The notes under the pieces: model-generated | The model's database searches: none | What the model saw: only the letters and a program-made list of their open reading frames with translations | What the model was told of the DNA's origin: nothing | Shown: piece after piece, positions 46,297 through 56,727 of the stretch | Numbering within the stretch: position 1 is the first letter of the stretch | Layout: each line of letters begins with the position of its first letter | Translations under genes and position numbers: made by a program | NCBI RefSeq assembly: GCF_040276065.1 | Contig: NZ_JBELOI010000002.1 | Coordinates: 310,001-374,000 of the forward strand | Direction: 5' to 3' | DNA length: 64,000 nt | From: Castellaniella sp040276065 | Lineage (GTDB): Bacteria; Pseudomonadota; Gammaproteobacteria; Burkholderiales; Burkholderiaceae_B

Positions 46297-46836
46297 ATGG
46301 CTGAATACTCTACAATCGCGCGGCCCTACGCCGAGGCCTTGTTCCTGTCGGTGCGCGACGATGCGCGCGGGCTGGAATTCTGGTCCGGGGTGATGTCGCT
46401 GCTGGCCCAGGTGTCGGGCATGGACGATGTGCGCGAGGCCCTGGGCGATCCCCGCCTCGAGGATGCCCAGCGCATCGAACTGCTGACCGGCCTGGTGCCG
46501 CAGGCGCTGCCGGAGCAGGCGGCGAATCTCGTCGCCCTGGTGGTCCAGAACGGTCGCGTCGAGATTCTGCCGCAGATCACCGAGCAGTTCGAGCTGTTGC
46601 GCAATCAGCACGAGGGCACGGCGCTTGCCCGCATCGCCAGTGCTTTTCCGCTGGATGAGGCGCAGCTTGCCTCGCTGGTCGCCGGGCTGGAAAAGAAATT
46701 CGGCCTCAAGCTCAAGTCCGAGGTCACGGTCGATCCGGACCTGATCGGCGGCGTGCGTGTCGCGGTGGGCGACCACGTGCTCGACACTTCCGTGCAGGCC
46801 CGTCTGGCCAGCCTGCGCGATTCGCTGGCCGCATGA
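46297..46836 (+). CDS. atpH: ATP synthase F1 subunit delta
   Basis: 179 residues from the ATG at 46297; the frame is open further upstream inside atpF but MAEYSTIARPYAEALF is the typical start. The C-terminal signature (LKSEVTVDPDLIGGVRVAVGDHVLDTSVQARLASLRDSL) is clear. Connects the peripheral stalk to F1. 13 bases after atpF. Confidence 0.97.
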   Translation: MAEYSTIARPYAEALFLSVRDDARGLEFWSGVMSLLAQVSGMDDVREALGDPRLEDAQRIELLTGLVPQALPEQAANLVALVVQNGRVEILPQITEQFELLRNQHEGTALARIASAFPLDEAQLASLVAGLEKKFGLKLKSEVTVDPDLIGGVRVAVGDHVLDTSVQARLASLRDSLAA

Positions 46837-46872
46837 TGGCGGGCCACATAACAGGATTCCAGGAGTCTTACC

Positions 46873-48414
<1,542 letters not shown>

Positions 48415-48474
48415 GTAGCGGTCCGAGGGGCCCGGGCTCGCGCCCGCCCCGGTCTGCCCAGACAGGAAAGTGTA

Positions 48475-49374
48475 ATGGCCGGAATCAAGGAAATTCGAAC
48501 CAAGATCAAGAGCGTGCAAAACACGAGCAAGATCACCAAGGCAATGGAGATGGTCGCCGCATCCAAGATGCGCAAGGCGCAGGAACGGATGCGGGCCGGG
48601 CGTCCCTATGCGCGCAAGGTGCGGGCGATCGCTTCCCACCTCATGCAGGCGAACCCTGATTACACCCACCCCTACATGGTCGAGCGCGCCAAGCTCAACG
48701 CCGTGGGCATCGTGCTGGTGACCACCGACAAGGGCTTGTGCGGCGGCCTGAATACCAACATCTCGCGCCTGGTGCTGGCGCGGATCAAGGAATTCGAGCA
48801 ACAGGGCGTGCGTGTGCAGGCGACCGCGCTGGGCAGCAAGGGTGCCGGCCTGCTCAATCGCATCAGGGCCAACGTGGTGTCCTCCGAGGTGCAGTTGGGC
48901 GATGCGCCCAACCTCGAGCGCCTCATTGGCGCCATCAAGGTCCAGATCGACGATTTCATCGCTGGCAAGCTCGATGCGGTGTACCTGGCGAACACCCGGT
49001 TCGTCAATACGATGCGGCAGGAGCCCAGCTTCATCCGCCTGCTGCCCTTGCCGACCGGCCTCGAGGATCCCTTCCAGTCCGACTCCGAGGGCGAGGAGCG
49101 CCTCGAGACCAAGTACGGCTGGGATTATCTCTACGAGCCCGATTCCAAGACCGTCATCGACGATCTGCTGCTGCGCTACGTCGAGGGCCTGATCTATCAG
49201 GCGGTAGCCGAGAACATGGCCTCCGAGCAGTCTGCACGGATGGTGGCCATGAAGGCGGCTTCGGACAACGCCAAGAAAGTCATCGGCGACCTCCAGTTGG
49301 TCTACAACAAGACCCGCCAGGCGGCCATCACCAAGGAAATTTCGGAAATCGTGGGCGGCGCCGCTGCTGTCTGA
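48475..49374 (+). CDS. atpG: ATP synthase F1 subunit gamma
   Basis: 299 residues. N-terminal helix MAGIKEIRTKIKSVQNTSKITKAMEMVAASKMRKAQ and C-terminal RQAAITKEISEIVGGAAAV form the rotating coiled coil; TTDKGLCGGLN is the conserved Rossmann-like part. It turns inside the alpha-beta ring. 60 bases after atpA. Confidence 0.98.
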   Translation: MAGIKEIRTKIKSVQNTSKITKAMEMVAASKMRKAQERMRAGRPYARKVRAIASHLMQANPDYTHPYMVERAKLNAVGIVLVTTDKGLCGGLNTNISRLVLARIKEFEQQGVRVQATALGSKGAGLLNRIRANVVSSEVQLGDAPNLERLIGAIKVQIDDFIAGKLDAVYLANTRFVNTMRQEPSFIRLLPLPTGLEDPFQSDSEGEERLETKYGWDYLYEPDSKTVIDDLLLRYVEGLIYQAVAENMASEQSARMVAMKAASDNAKKVIGDLQLVYNKTRQAAITKEISEIVGGAAAV

Positions 49375-49420
49375 TCTTCAGGCACCCGGGCAACCCAAGG
49401 ATATTTAGCAAGGACTAGAC

Positions 49421-50842
<1,422 letters not shown>

Positions 50843-50851
50843 GGATTGCAA

Positions 50852-51277
50852 ATGGCTACTCTCCACGTTGATGTGGTCAGTGCGGAGGAATCGATCTTCT
50901 CCGGCGAGGCGACGTTCGTCGCCCTGCCGGGTGAGTCGGGTGACCTGGGCATCCTGCCGGGCCATACTCCCCTGATCTCGCGCATCCGTCCGGGCACGCT
51001 GAAGATCAAGCTGGCTGGTGGCGGCGAGGAAAACATTTTTGTCGCCGGCGGCATCCTCGAGGTGCAGCCAGGCTCGGTGACCGTTCTGTCCGACACCGCC
51101 ATCCGCGCGGCTGATCTGGACGAGGCCAAGGCCGTCGCGGCGCGCCAGCGCGCCGAGGAGGCACTGCGCAACACCAAGGACAAGGCCGACATCGCCGTCG
51201 TCGAGGCCGAGCTCGCCATGCTGGCGGCCCAAGCCGCGGCCGCCCGCAAGCTCAGCCATAAGCGGTCTTCCCACTGA
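50852..51277 (+). CDS. atpC: ATP synthase F1 subunit epsilon
   Basis: 141 residues from the ATG at 50852 (AAGGA upstream). N-terminal beta barrel (LHVDVVSAEESIFSGEATFVALPGESGDLGILPGHTPLISRIRPG) plus two C-terminal helices that can inhibit F1. Last gene of the operon, followed at once by a strong terminator. Confidence 0.97.
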   Translation: MATLHVDVVSAEESIFSGEATFVALPGESGDLGILPGHTPLISRIRPGTLKIKLAGGGEENIFVAGGILEVQPGSVTVLSDTAIRAADLDEAKAVAARQRAEEALRNTKDKADIAVVEAELAMLAAQAAAARKLSHKRSSH

Positions 51278-51296
51278 TCGGGCTGTCCGTCCAGTG

Positions 51297-51334
51297 AAAC
51301 GATCATGGCGCCCTTGGGCGCCATGATCGTTTTT
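51297..51334 (+). terminator. Rho-independent terminator of the atp operon
   Basis: A 17-base perfect inverted repeat (51297-51313 against 51316-51332; AAACGATCATGGCGCCC) with its last T residues running into TTTTT at 51330-51334. Starts 20 bases after the atpC stop. Confidence 0.92.
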
Positions 51335-51335
51335 G

Positions 51336-51362
51336 AGGGTGCGCCGATCATCGGCGCACCCT
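51336..51362. terminator. Second hairpin directly after the atp terminator
   Basis: AGGGTGCGCCGAT and its exact complement surround a single C (13-base arms, 51336-51348 and 51350-51362). It abuts the first terminator and lacks a T-run, so it may be a back-up or serve the GST transcript coming from the other side. Confidence 0.5.
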
Positions 51363-51443
51363 AGCCCAGCGGGAGGGCGGTTTACGGTAACCGTATGCGA
51401 TGCCGGTCGTTGACAATGTGGATTGTCGAGAGCGGCGGCGGGC

Positions 51444-52052
51444 TTATGCCTGGAACTGGGTTTTCCGCATTGATGGCCTTTGTTCAAACGCGTTGAACCA
51501 GGACCCAAGCCGTGGATTCACGGTGTGCCAGTCCAGCTCTGGAAACCGCAGATCCAGGTAGGCCAGCGCACACGCCAGACCGATCGTGCCAAGATCCACT
51601 CGCTGCGCTAAAGAGTCCGCCTGGTGCTCGAACTGTGCAAGGGTGCTGTGGATCTTGGCAAGTTGGCCCTCACTCCAGGCCTCCCATCGAAATTCCGCGG
51701 GCCGCAGCACCGCCTCGTAGCGGGCGGATAAGGCCGCATCCAGGATCCCCTCGGCCAGGGCCTGCCGTGCAAGGACTTGCCAGCGTGCCGCACCCTGCTT
51801 CGGTAGCAAACCGCCTGAGCCGAGGTCGTCCAGGTATTCGCAGATCACCCGGCTGTCGTACAGCGCCGAAGCATCGTCAAGCAAAAGAGTGGGTAGCTTG
51901 CACAACGGGTTGTGGCGCAGCAGCTCTTGGCTCGGCGTGGTGGGGGCCGTTGATACCTGAATGATTTGCAAGCGATCGGCCAAGCCAACCTCATGTGCGA
52001 CGATCAGGCATTTGCGGGTATAGGGCGATGTGGGCGAATAGTACAGTTTCAT
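51444..52052 (-). CDS. Glutathione S-transferase family protein
   Basis: 202 residues. Thioredoxin-like N-terminal domain starting MKLYYSPTSPYTRKCLIVAHE, with the cis-Pro in CKLPTLLLDD and the glutathione-binding DSRVICEYLDD (Ser in place of the usual ES pair: ASALYDSRVI), then an all-helical domain (about 90-200). Similar to the small cytosolic GSTs of proteobacteria, role unknown. It stands alone between the atp terminator and the HIT gene. Confidence 0.9.
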   Translation of the reverse strand: MKLYYSPTSPYTRKCLIVAHEVGLADRLQIIQVSTAPTTPSQELLRHNPLCKLPTLLLDDASALYDSRVICEYLDDLGSGGLLPKQGAARWQVLARQALAEGILDAALSARYEAVLRPAEFRWEAWSEGQLAKIHSTLAQFEHQADSLAQRVDLGTIGLACALAYLDLRFPELDWHTVNPRLGSWFNAFEQRPSMRKTQFQA

Positions 52053-52152
52053 ACGGTGGGACCTGGCATTTGCGGATGATTTGTCGTCAATTATTTTAGG
52101 CCAGCCAGTGTAGCACTCGATGATGTAGCGGTGCGCGCCGGCGGGGGCAGCG

Positions 52153-52635
52153 CTATGCGGACCCGGCCTTCAGGCTGGCGATCAGCGCTTGGTGGAATGC
52201 GGGCAGGCGGGCTTGTATTCCGGCCCGACGAACCTCCCAGGCCGCCAACTGGGCCGGATCGGTCAACGGCGTGGACCACGGTGTCCCGGGAAAGTAAGGA
52301 TCCGCCCGCCAGCGCGGAATGATGTGCCAGTGCAAGTGCGGGACCTGGTTACCCAGGCTGGCGAGATTGATCTTGTCGGGGTGCAGGCACCCGCGCAGCG
52401 CGTCCTCGACCAGCCAGACGGCGCACATCAGGCGCGACCGCGAGGCGGCGTCCAGATCGGTCATCTCGGCGATGTGCGCGCGCCAGACGATCCGGATGAA
52501 GCCCGGCAGCGGCGTGTCGTCCACCCGGATCACGGACAGGACGTCGTCCCGCCACAGCGCGCCGGGTGGCTCGGCCACGCATAGGGCGCAGGCGGCCTGC
52601 GGCGCCTGCGCGGGCGGGTGGGTGGCATCGCTCAT
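52153..52635 (-). CDS. HIT-family nucleotide hydrolase/transferase-like protein
   Basis: 160 residues from the ATG at 52635, which overlaps the trpC stop by ATGA; the longer frame upstream lies inside trpC. The HIT motif HLHWHII (H-x-H-x-H) and the preceding NLASLGNQVPHLHWH are clear; CALC near the N-terminus may bind zinc. Such proteins act on nucleotide phosphoramidates or dinucleotides. It is the last gene of the trpGDC transcript, perhaps only by position. Confidence 0.9.
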   Translation of the reverse strand: MSDATHPPAQAPQAACALCVAEPPGALWRDDVLSVIRVDDTPLPGFIRIVWRAHIAEMTDLDAASRSRLMCAVWLVEDALRGCLHPDKINLASLGNQVPHLHWHIIPRWRADPYFPGTPWSTPLTDPAQLAAWEVRRAGIQARLPAFHQALIASLKAGSA

Positions 52636-53426
52636 TCGGCGAAGAACAGCTCGCGCAGCGCGACGCCCGGATCCTCGGCGCGCATGAACGCCTCGCCCAC
52701 CAGGAAGGCCTGGACGCCGCGCTCGCGCATCAGGGCGGCGTCGGCCGGCGCGAGAATGCCGCTTTCGGTGATGACTCGCCTGCCCTCGGGGATGTCGGCC
52801 AGCATGGCCAGGGTCGTGTCCAGCGAGGTCTCGAAGCTGCGCAGATTGCGATTGTTGATCCCCAGCAGCGGCGTGCGCAGGGTGAGGGCGAGCTCGAGCT
52901 CGGCGCGGTCGTGGATCTCGACCAGCACGTCCATGCCGAGCTCGATGGCCACCGCCTCGAGCTCGCGCAGCTGGGTGGCTTCGAGGGCCGCCACAATGAG
53001 CAGGACGCAATCGGCCCCCAGGGCCCGCGCGTGGATGATCTGATAGGGATCAATCAGGAAATCCTTGCGCAGCACGGGCAGGGTGCAGGCCGCGCGCGCC
53101 TGGCGCAGGTAATCGTAGCCGCCCTGAAAGTACTGCACGTCCGTGAGGACGGACAGGCATGCCGCGCCGTGCGCGGCATAGGTGGCTGCGATATCGGCAG
53201 GCCGGAAGTCTTCGCGGATGACCCCCTTGGAAGGGGAGGCCTTTTTGATCTCGGCGATGACGGCCGGCTTGCCTTGCGCGATCTTGTCCTCGATGGCGCG
53301 CGCAAAGCCGCGCAGATCCTTGCGGCTCTTGGCTTCGCGCATCAGCTCGGATTCACTGCGCATCTGCCGTGCGGTGGCGACTTCGGTCTTTTTGGTTTCG
53401 AGGATGCGGGCGAGGATATCGGTCAT
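52632..53426 (-). CDS. trpC: Indole-3-glycerol phosphate synthase
   Basis: 264 residues. TIM-barrel motifs: the catalytic Lys in PAVIAEIKKASPSKGVIREDF, VLRKDFLIDPYQI with a second Lys, LLGINNRNLRSFE, and TESGIL. It closes the ring of carboxyphenylamino-deoxyribulose phosphate in tryptophan synthesis. It overlaps both trpD (ATGA upstream) and the HIT gene (ATGA downstream), so translation is coupled. No TrpF domain is fused. Confidence 0.97.
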   Translation of the reverse strand: MTDILARILETKKTEVATARQMRSESELMREAKSRKDLRGFARAIEDKIAQGKPAVIAEIKKASPSKGVIREDFRPADIAATYAAHGAACLSVLTDVQYFQGGYDYLRQARAACTLPVLRKDFLIDPYQIIHARALGADCVLLIVAALEATQLRELEAVAIELGMDVLVEIHDRAELELALTLRTPLLGINNRNLRSFETSLDTTLAMLADIPEGRRVITESGILAPADAALMRERGVQAFLVGEAFMRAEDPGVALRELFFAE

Positions 53427-54457
53427 GATGCGAATCGTTCGGTATAGCGGCGGAATTGTTCGAGCTTGTCGCGGGCGGCGCCGCTGGCGATCAGCTCGAA
53501 GGCCTGCCGGATGCCCTCCGGGATCGAGGGTGCGCGGTTGCCGGCGTACAGGGCCAGGCCGGCGTTCAGGCCCACGATATCACGGGCCGCGCCGGGGGTG
53601 TTGTCCAGGGCCTCGCGCACGATGCGTGCGGATTCCTCGCGATTATCGACTTTCAGGCTGCGGTTCGAAACCATGGACATGCCGAAGTCCTCGGGGTGGA
53701 TTTCGTACTCGCGCACCTCGCCGTCCTTGAGTTCGCCGACCAGCGTGGCCGCCCCCAGCGAGGCCTCGTCCATGCCGTCCTTGCCGTGGACGATCAGCAC
53801 GTGGCGCGACCCCAGGCGTTGCAGCACCCGCACCTGGATGCCGACGAGATCGGCGTGGAATACGCCCATGAGCTGGTTGCCGGCGCCCGCGGGATTGGTC
53901 AGCGGACCGAGGATGTTGAAAATCGTGCGTACGCCGAGCTCTTTGCGCACGGGCGCGACGTTTTTCATCGCGCCGTGGTGGGCCGGCGCGAACATGAAGC
54001 CGATGCCGGTCGCCTCGATGGAGTCGGCCACCTGCTCGGGGGTTGCCGTGATGCGCACCCCCAGCGCCTCGAGGACATCGGCGCTGCCCGACGAGGATGA
54101 GGCGCTGCGCCCGCCGTGCTTGGCGATCCGGGCGCCGCCGGCGGCCGCCACGAACATGGACGCGGTCGAGATATTGAAGGTGCGCGAGCCGTCCCCGCCG
54201 GTGCCGCACATGTCCAGCAGGTCCTCGGGATTCGGGGCCTGCACGGTCAGCGCGAATTCGCGCATGACCTGCGCGGCGGCCGTGATTTCGCCCACGGTTT
54301 CCTTCTTGACGCGCAGGCCCATGAGCAGGGCGCTGGCGATCTGCGGCGAGAGCTCGCCGCGCATCAGCATGCGCATGAGGTCCAGCATTTCGTCATGGAA
54401 GATTTCCCGGTGTTCGATGCAGCGCACCAGGGCTTCGGTCGGGGTGATGACAGGCAT
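53423..54457 (-). CDS. trpD: Anthranilate phosphoribosyltransferase
   Basis: 344 residues from the ATG at 54457. CGTGGDGSRTFNISTASMFVAAAGG (PRPP loop), KHGGRSASSSSGSADVLEALG, NILGPLTNPAGAGNQLMGVFH and HGKDGMDEASLG are all family hallmarks. It joins anthranilate to PRPP. It is a stand-alone enzyme (not fused to TrpG), beginning 32 bases after trpG; its stop overlaps the trpC start. Confidence 0.97.
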   Translation of the reverse strand: MPVITPTEALVRCIEHREIFHDEMLDLMRMLMRGELSPQIASALLMGLRVKKETVGEITAAAQVMREFALTVQAPNPEDLLDMCGTGGDGSRTFNISTASMFVAAAGGARIAKHGGRSASSSSGSADVLEALGVRITATPEQVADSIEATGIGFMFAPAHHGAMKNVAPVRKELGVRTIFNILGPLTNPAGAGNQLMGVFHADLVGIQVRVLQRLGSRHVLIVHGKDGMDEASLGAATLVGELKDGEVREYEIHPEDFGMSMVSNRSLKVDNREESARIVREALDNTPGAARDIVGLNAGLALYAGNRAPSIPEGIRQAFELIASGAARDKLEQFRRYTERFAS

Positions 54458-54489
54458 GAGGTGGTCCTTGTTTTTGTTGGGGAGGGGGC

Positions 54490-55056
54490 TCAGAGCTCCA
54501 TGAAATTGCGCAGCATGGCGTGGCCGTGTTCGCTGAGGATGGACTCGGGGTGGAACTGCACGCCATACACGGGCTGGGTCTTGTGGGCCACACCCATGAT
54601 CTCGCCGTCGGCGGTCTCGGCGGTGATCGTCAGGCAGTCGGGCAGCGTCGCGCGCTCGATCGCCAGGGAATGATAGCGCGTGACCGTGCAGGGCGAGGGC
54701 AGTCCGGCAAAGACGTCCGTCCCCCTGTGCGTCACGGGGGACACCTTGCCGTGCATGATCTCGCGGGCCCGTACGATCGTGCCCCCGAAGGCAACGCCGA
54801 TCGCCTGGTGGCCCAGGCAGACACCCAGGATCGGTTTGCGGCCCGCGAAGCGGCGGATCAGATCGACCGAGATGCCGGCTTCTTGGGGCGTGCAAGGGCC
54901 GGGCGAGACGCAGATGCGATCGGGATCCATGGCCTCGATCTCGTCGAGGGTGATCTGGTCGTTGCGCGCGGTTTCGACCTGCGCGCCCAACTCGCCGAAG
55001 TACTGCACCAGGTTGTAGGTGAAGGAGTCGTAGTTGTCGAGCATCAGCAGCTTCAT
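54490..55056 (-). CDS. trpG: Anthranilate synthase component II (glutamine amidotransferase)
   Basis: 188 residues from the ATG at 55056, preceded by CAGGA. Class I GATase: nucleophile Cys in ILGVCLGHQAIGVAFGG, the HPES motif in QFHPESILSEHGHAML, and NYDSFTYNLVQYFGELG at the start. Supplies ammonia to TrpE; could also serve folate (pabA) as in other bacteria. It is separated from trpE by a gene on the other strand and about 470 bases, and seems to have its own promoter and leader peptide. Confidence 0.96.
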   Translation of the reverse strand: MKLLMLDNYDSFTYNLVQYFGELGAQVETARNDQITLDEIEAMDPDRICVSPGPCTPQEAGISVDLIRRFAGRKPILGVCLGHQAIGVAFGGTIVRAREIMHGKVSPVTHRGTDVFAGLPSPCTVTRYHSLAIERATLPDCLTITAETADGEIMGVAHKTQPVYGVQFHPESILSEHGHAMLRNFMEL

Positions 55057-55072
55057 GATCGGGTCGTCCTGG

Positions 55073-55150
55073 TCAGTGTCGGGAAACAGGCACGCATGCC
55101 GAGGCGGGCTGCGCAAGCCCGAGGGTAGGGGGGGAGAGTGATACGGTCAT
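55073..55150 (-). CDS. Short ORF in the trpG leader
   Basis: 25 codons (MTVSLSPPTLGLAQPASACV at the start) behind a good AAGGAAG ribosome site; the stop lies 16 bases before the trpG ATG, close enough for re-initiation. It contains no Trp. A 6-pair hairpin (CGGGCT-TGCGC-AGCCCG) lies within it. It could be a translated upstream ORF or chance. Confidence 0.3.
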   Translation of the reverse strand: MTVSLSPPTLGLAQPASACVPVSRH

Positions 55151-55199
55151 GGTCTTCCTTGGGTCAGGAGCCGCCGCACCGGAGACAGATTCGTAGGGA

Positions 55200-55276
55200 C
55201 CTTTGCCTGCCAGAACGGCGGCAAGGTTGCGATGAATCACGCACGGAGATGCCGCCTCCTAGAGGAGGCGCCACCA
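55200..55276 (-). promoter_or_regulatory. Attenuator-like alternative RNA structures after the second Trp leader
   Basis: Reading the minus strand, hairpin A (CGCCTCCT/AGGAGGCG, 55253-55270) starts right after the two Trp codons. Hairpin B (CCTTGCC/GGCAAAGG, 55200-55226, one bulged A) follows. GGCGGC (55251-55256) can instead pair with GCCGCC (55217-55222), which would break both. This is the logic of an attenuator, but hairpin B has no U-run after it, so termination would need Rho or the effect may be on translation. Inference. Confidence 0.45.
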
Positions 55277-55309
55277 AGTCGATGCGTGTATGGTCGCGTG
55301 AGAAATCAT
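55259..55309 (-). CDS. Second trp leader peptide (tandem Trp codons) upstream of trpGDC
   Basis: 16 codons, MISHATIHASTWWRLL then TAG, with an in-frame stop (TAA) four codons before the ATG. The adjacent TGGTGG codons near the end and the hairpin that begins at the next codon are what a Trp-sensing leader shows. The -10 box of a good promoter ends only 6 bases before the ATG, so transcription would begin at or next to the A of ATG and the message would be leaderless, as described for the trpL of Sinorhizobium. No ribosome site is present, in agreement. Identification from sequence only. Confidence 0.65.
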   Translation of the reverse strand: MISHATIHASTWWRLL

Positions 55310-55315
55310 GCCGGT

Positions 55316-55344
55316 ATTTTACTGTGCGGGCCTCGTTCTGTCGA
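55316..55344 (-). promoter_or_regulatory. Sigma70 promoter for trpGDC
   Basis: On the minus strand, TCGACA (55344-55339), a 17-base spacer and TAAAAT (55321-55316): five of six matches in both boxes with ideal spacing. It explains how trpGDC is expressed although lldD separates it from trpE. Confidence 0.65.
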
Positions 55345-55529
55345 GGAGGGGGAACGATGCGTCCCGATCGTCGGACTCGATGTTACTGGTATTATCGCTA
55401 TTGGGCAGCGGTGCCGAGGGTGCCCGGGAGGTGCTCTGGCGGCATCTCGAATTCATACACTACAGCGCTTGACGAGAACGAGGTGCGTCGCCGCCGATTC
55501 TTTCGTTTGTCACGCTTACCGAACCGACC

Positions 55530-56672
55530 ATGATCATCTCCGCTTCGACTGATTATCGCGCCGCCGCCCAGCGCCGCCTGCCGCCATTCCTGTTTCATTA
55601 CATCGATGGCGGCGCGTATGCCGAGCATACCTTGCGGCGCAATGTCGACGACCTTGCCGGCATTGCCCTGCGCCAGCGGGTGCTGCGCGACATGTCCCGG
55701 CTCGACCTGGGCACGCGCCTGTTCGGCGAGTCGCTGTCCCTGCCCGTGGCGCTGGGCCCGATCGGCCTGGCGGGCATGTGCGCCCGCCGAGGCGAAGTCC
55801 AGGCGGCGCGGGCGGCCGATCGCAAAGGCATTCCCTTTACCCTGTCCACGGTATCGGTGTGCCCGATCGAGGAGGTCGTGCCGGCAATCGGCCGGCCGAT
55901 GTGGTTCCAGCTCTATGTGCTAAAGGATCGCGGCTTCATGAAGAGCGTGCTTGAGCGCGCGCGGGCGGCCGGGGTGACGACCCTCGTGTTCACGGTCGAC
56001 ATGCCGGTGCCGGGCGCGCGCTACCGTGATGCGCACTCGGGCATGAGCGGGCCGCATGCGGCCCTGCGCCGCTATCTGCAGGCGATCGCGCACCCGCGCT
56101 GGTCCTGGGATGTTGGCGTGTTCGGACGCCCCCACGATTTGGGCAATGTGTCCACGTACCGGGGCAAGGCGACAGGGCTCGAGGACTACATCGGCTGGCT
56201 GGGCGCGAATTTCGATCCGTCGATATCCTGGAAGGACCTGGAGTGGATCCGGGAGTTCTGGACCGGGCCGATGGTGATCAAGGGCATCCTCGATCCCGAG
56301 GATGCCCGCGATGCGGTGCAATTCGGCGCCGACGGCATCGTGGTGTCGAACCATGGTGGCCGCCAGCTCGATGGCGTGTTGTCCACGGCGCGCGCGCTGC
56401 CCGCGATCGCCGAGGCCGTGAAGGGGCGCTTGGGCATCCTCGCCGATTCGGGCGTACGCAATGGGCTGGATGTGGTGCGCATGCTCGCGCTGGGGGCCGA
56501 CGCGGTGTTGCTGGGGCGGGCCTACGCCTATGCGCTGGCCGCCGCCGGCGAGGCTGGCGTGGCGAACCTGCTCGACCTGATCGAAAAGGAGATGCGCGTC
56601 GCCATGACGCTGACCGGCGCGCGCACGATCGCGGACATCACGCCCGAATTGCTGGCGCGCGCCGACGCCTAG
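55530..56672 (+). CDS. lldD: FMN-dependent L-lactate / alpha-hydroxy acid dehydrogenase
   Basis: 380 residues. FMN-binding (S)-2-hydroxy acid dehydrogenase family: FHYIDGGAYAEHTLRRN, LPVALGPIGLAGMCARRGEVQAARAADRKGIPFTLSTVSV, WFQLYVLKDR, VIKGILDPEDARDAV with the flavin Lys, the catalytic His in IVVSNHGGRQLD, and ADSGVRNGLDVVRMLALGADAVLLGRA. Oxidises L-lactate to pyruvate into the respiratory chain; mandelate or other hydroxy acids are possible. It is inserted on the opposite strand between trpE and trpG and has no functional relation to them. Confidence 0.93.
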   Translation: MIISASTDYRAAAQRRLPPFLFHYIDGGAYAEHTLRRNVDDLAGIALRQRVLRDMSRLDLGTRLFGESLSLPVALGPIGLAGMCARRGEVQAARAADRKGIPFTLSTVSVCPIEEVVPAIGRPMWFQLYVLKDRGFMKSVLERARAAGVTTLVFTVDMPVPGARYRDAHSGMSGPHAALRRYLQAIAHPRWSWDVGVFGRPHDLGNVSTYRGKATGLEDYIGWLGANFDPSISWKDLEWIREFWTGPMVIKGILDPEDARDAVQFGADGIVVSNHGGRQLDGVLSTARALPAIAEAVKGRLGILADSGVRNGLDVVRMLALGADAVLLGRAYAYALAAAGEAGVANLLDLIEKEMRVAMTLTGARTIADITPELLARADA

Positions 56673-56727
56673 CGGCCTGTCCTGGCGCCGCCGTTAAGGG
56701 CCTGAATGAGCTGAACAGGACACCAGG

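Noticed and set aside
56673..56727. TGTCCTG...CAGGACA inverted repeat between lldD and trpE ends
   Set aside because: The loop is too long (about 30 bases) for a terminator.
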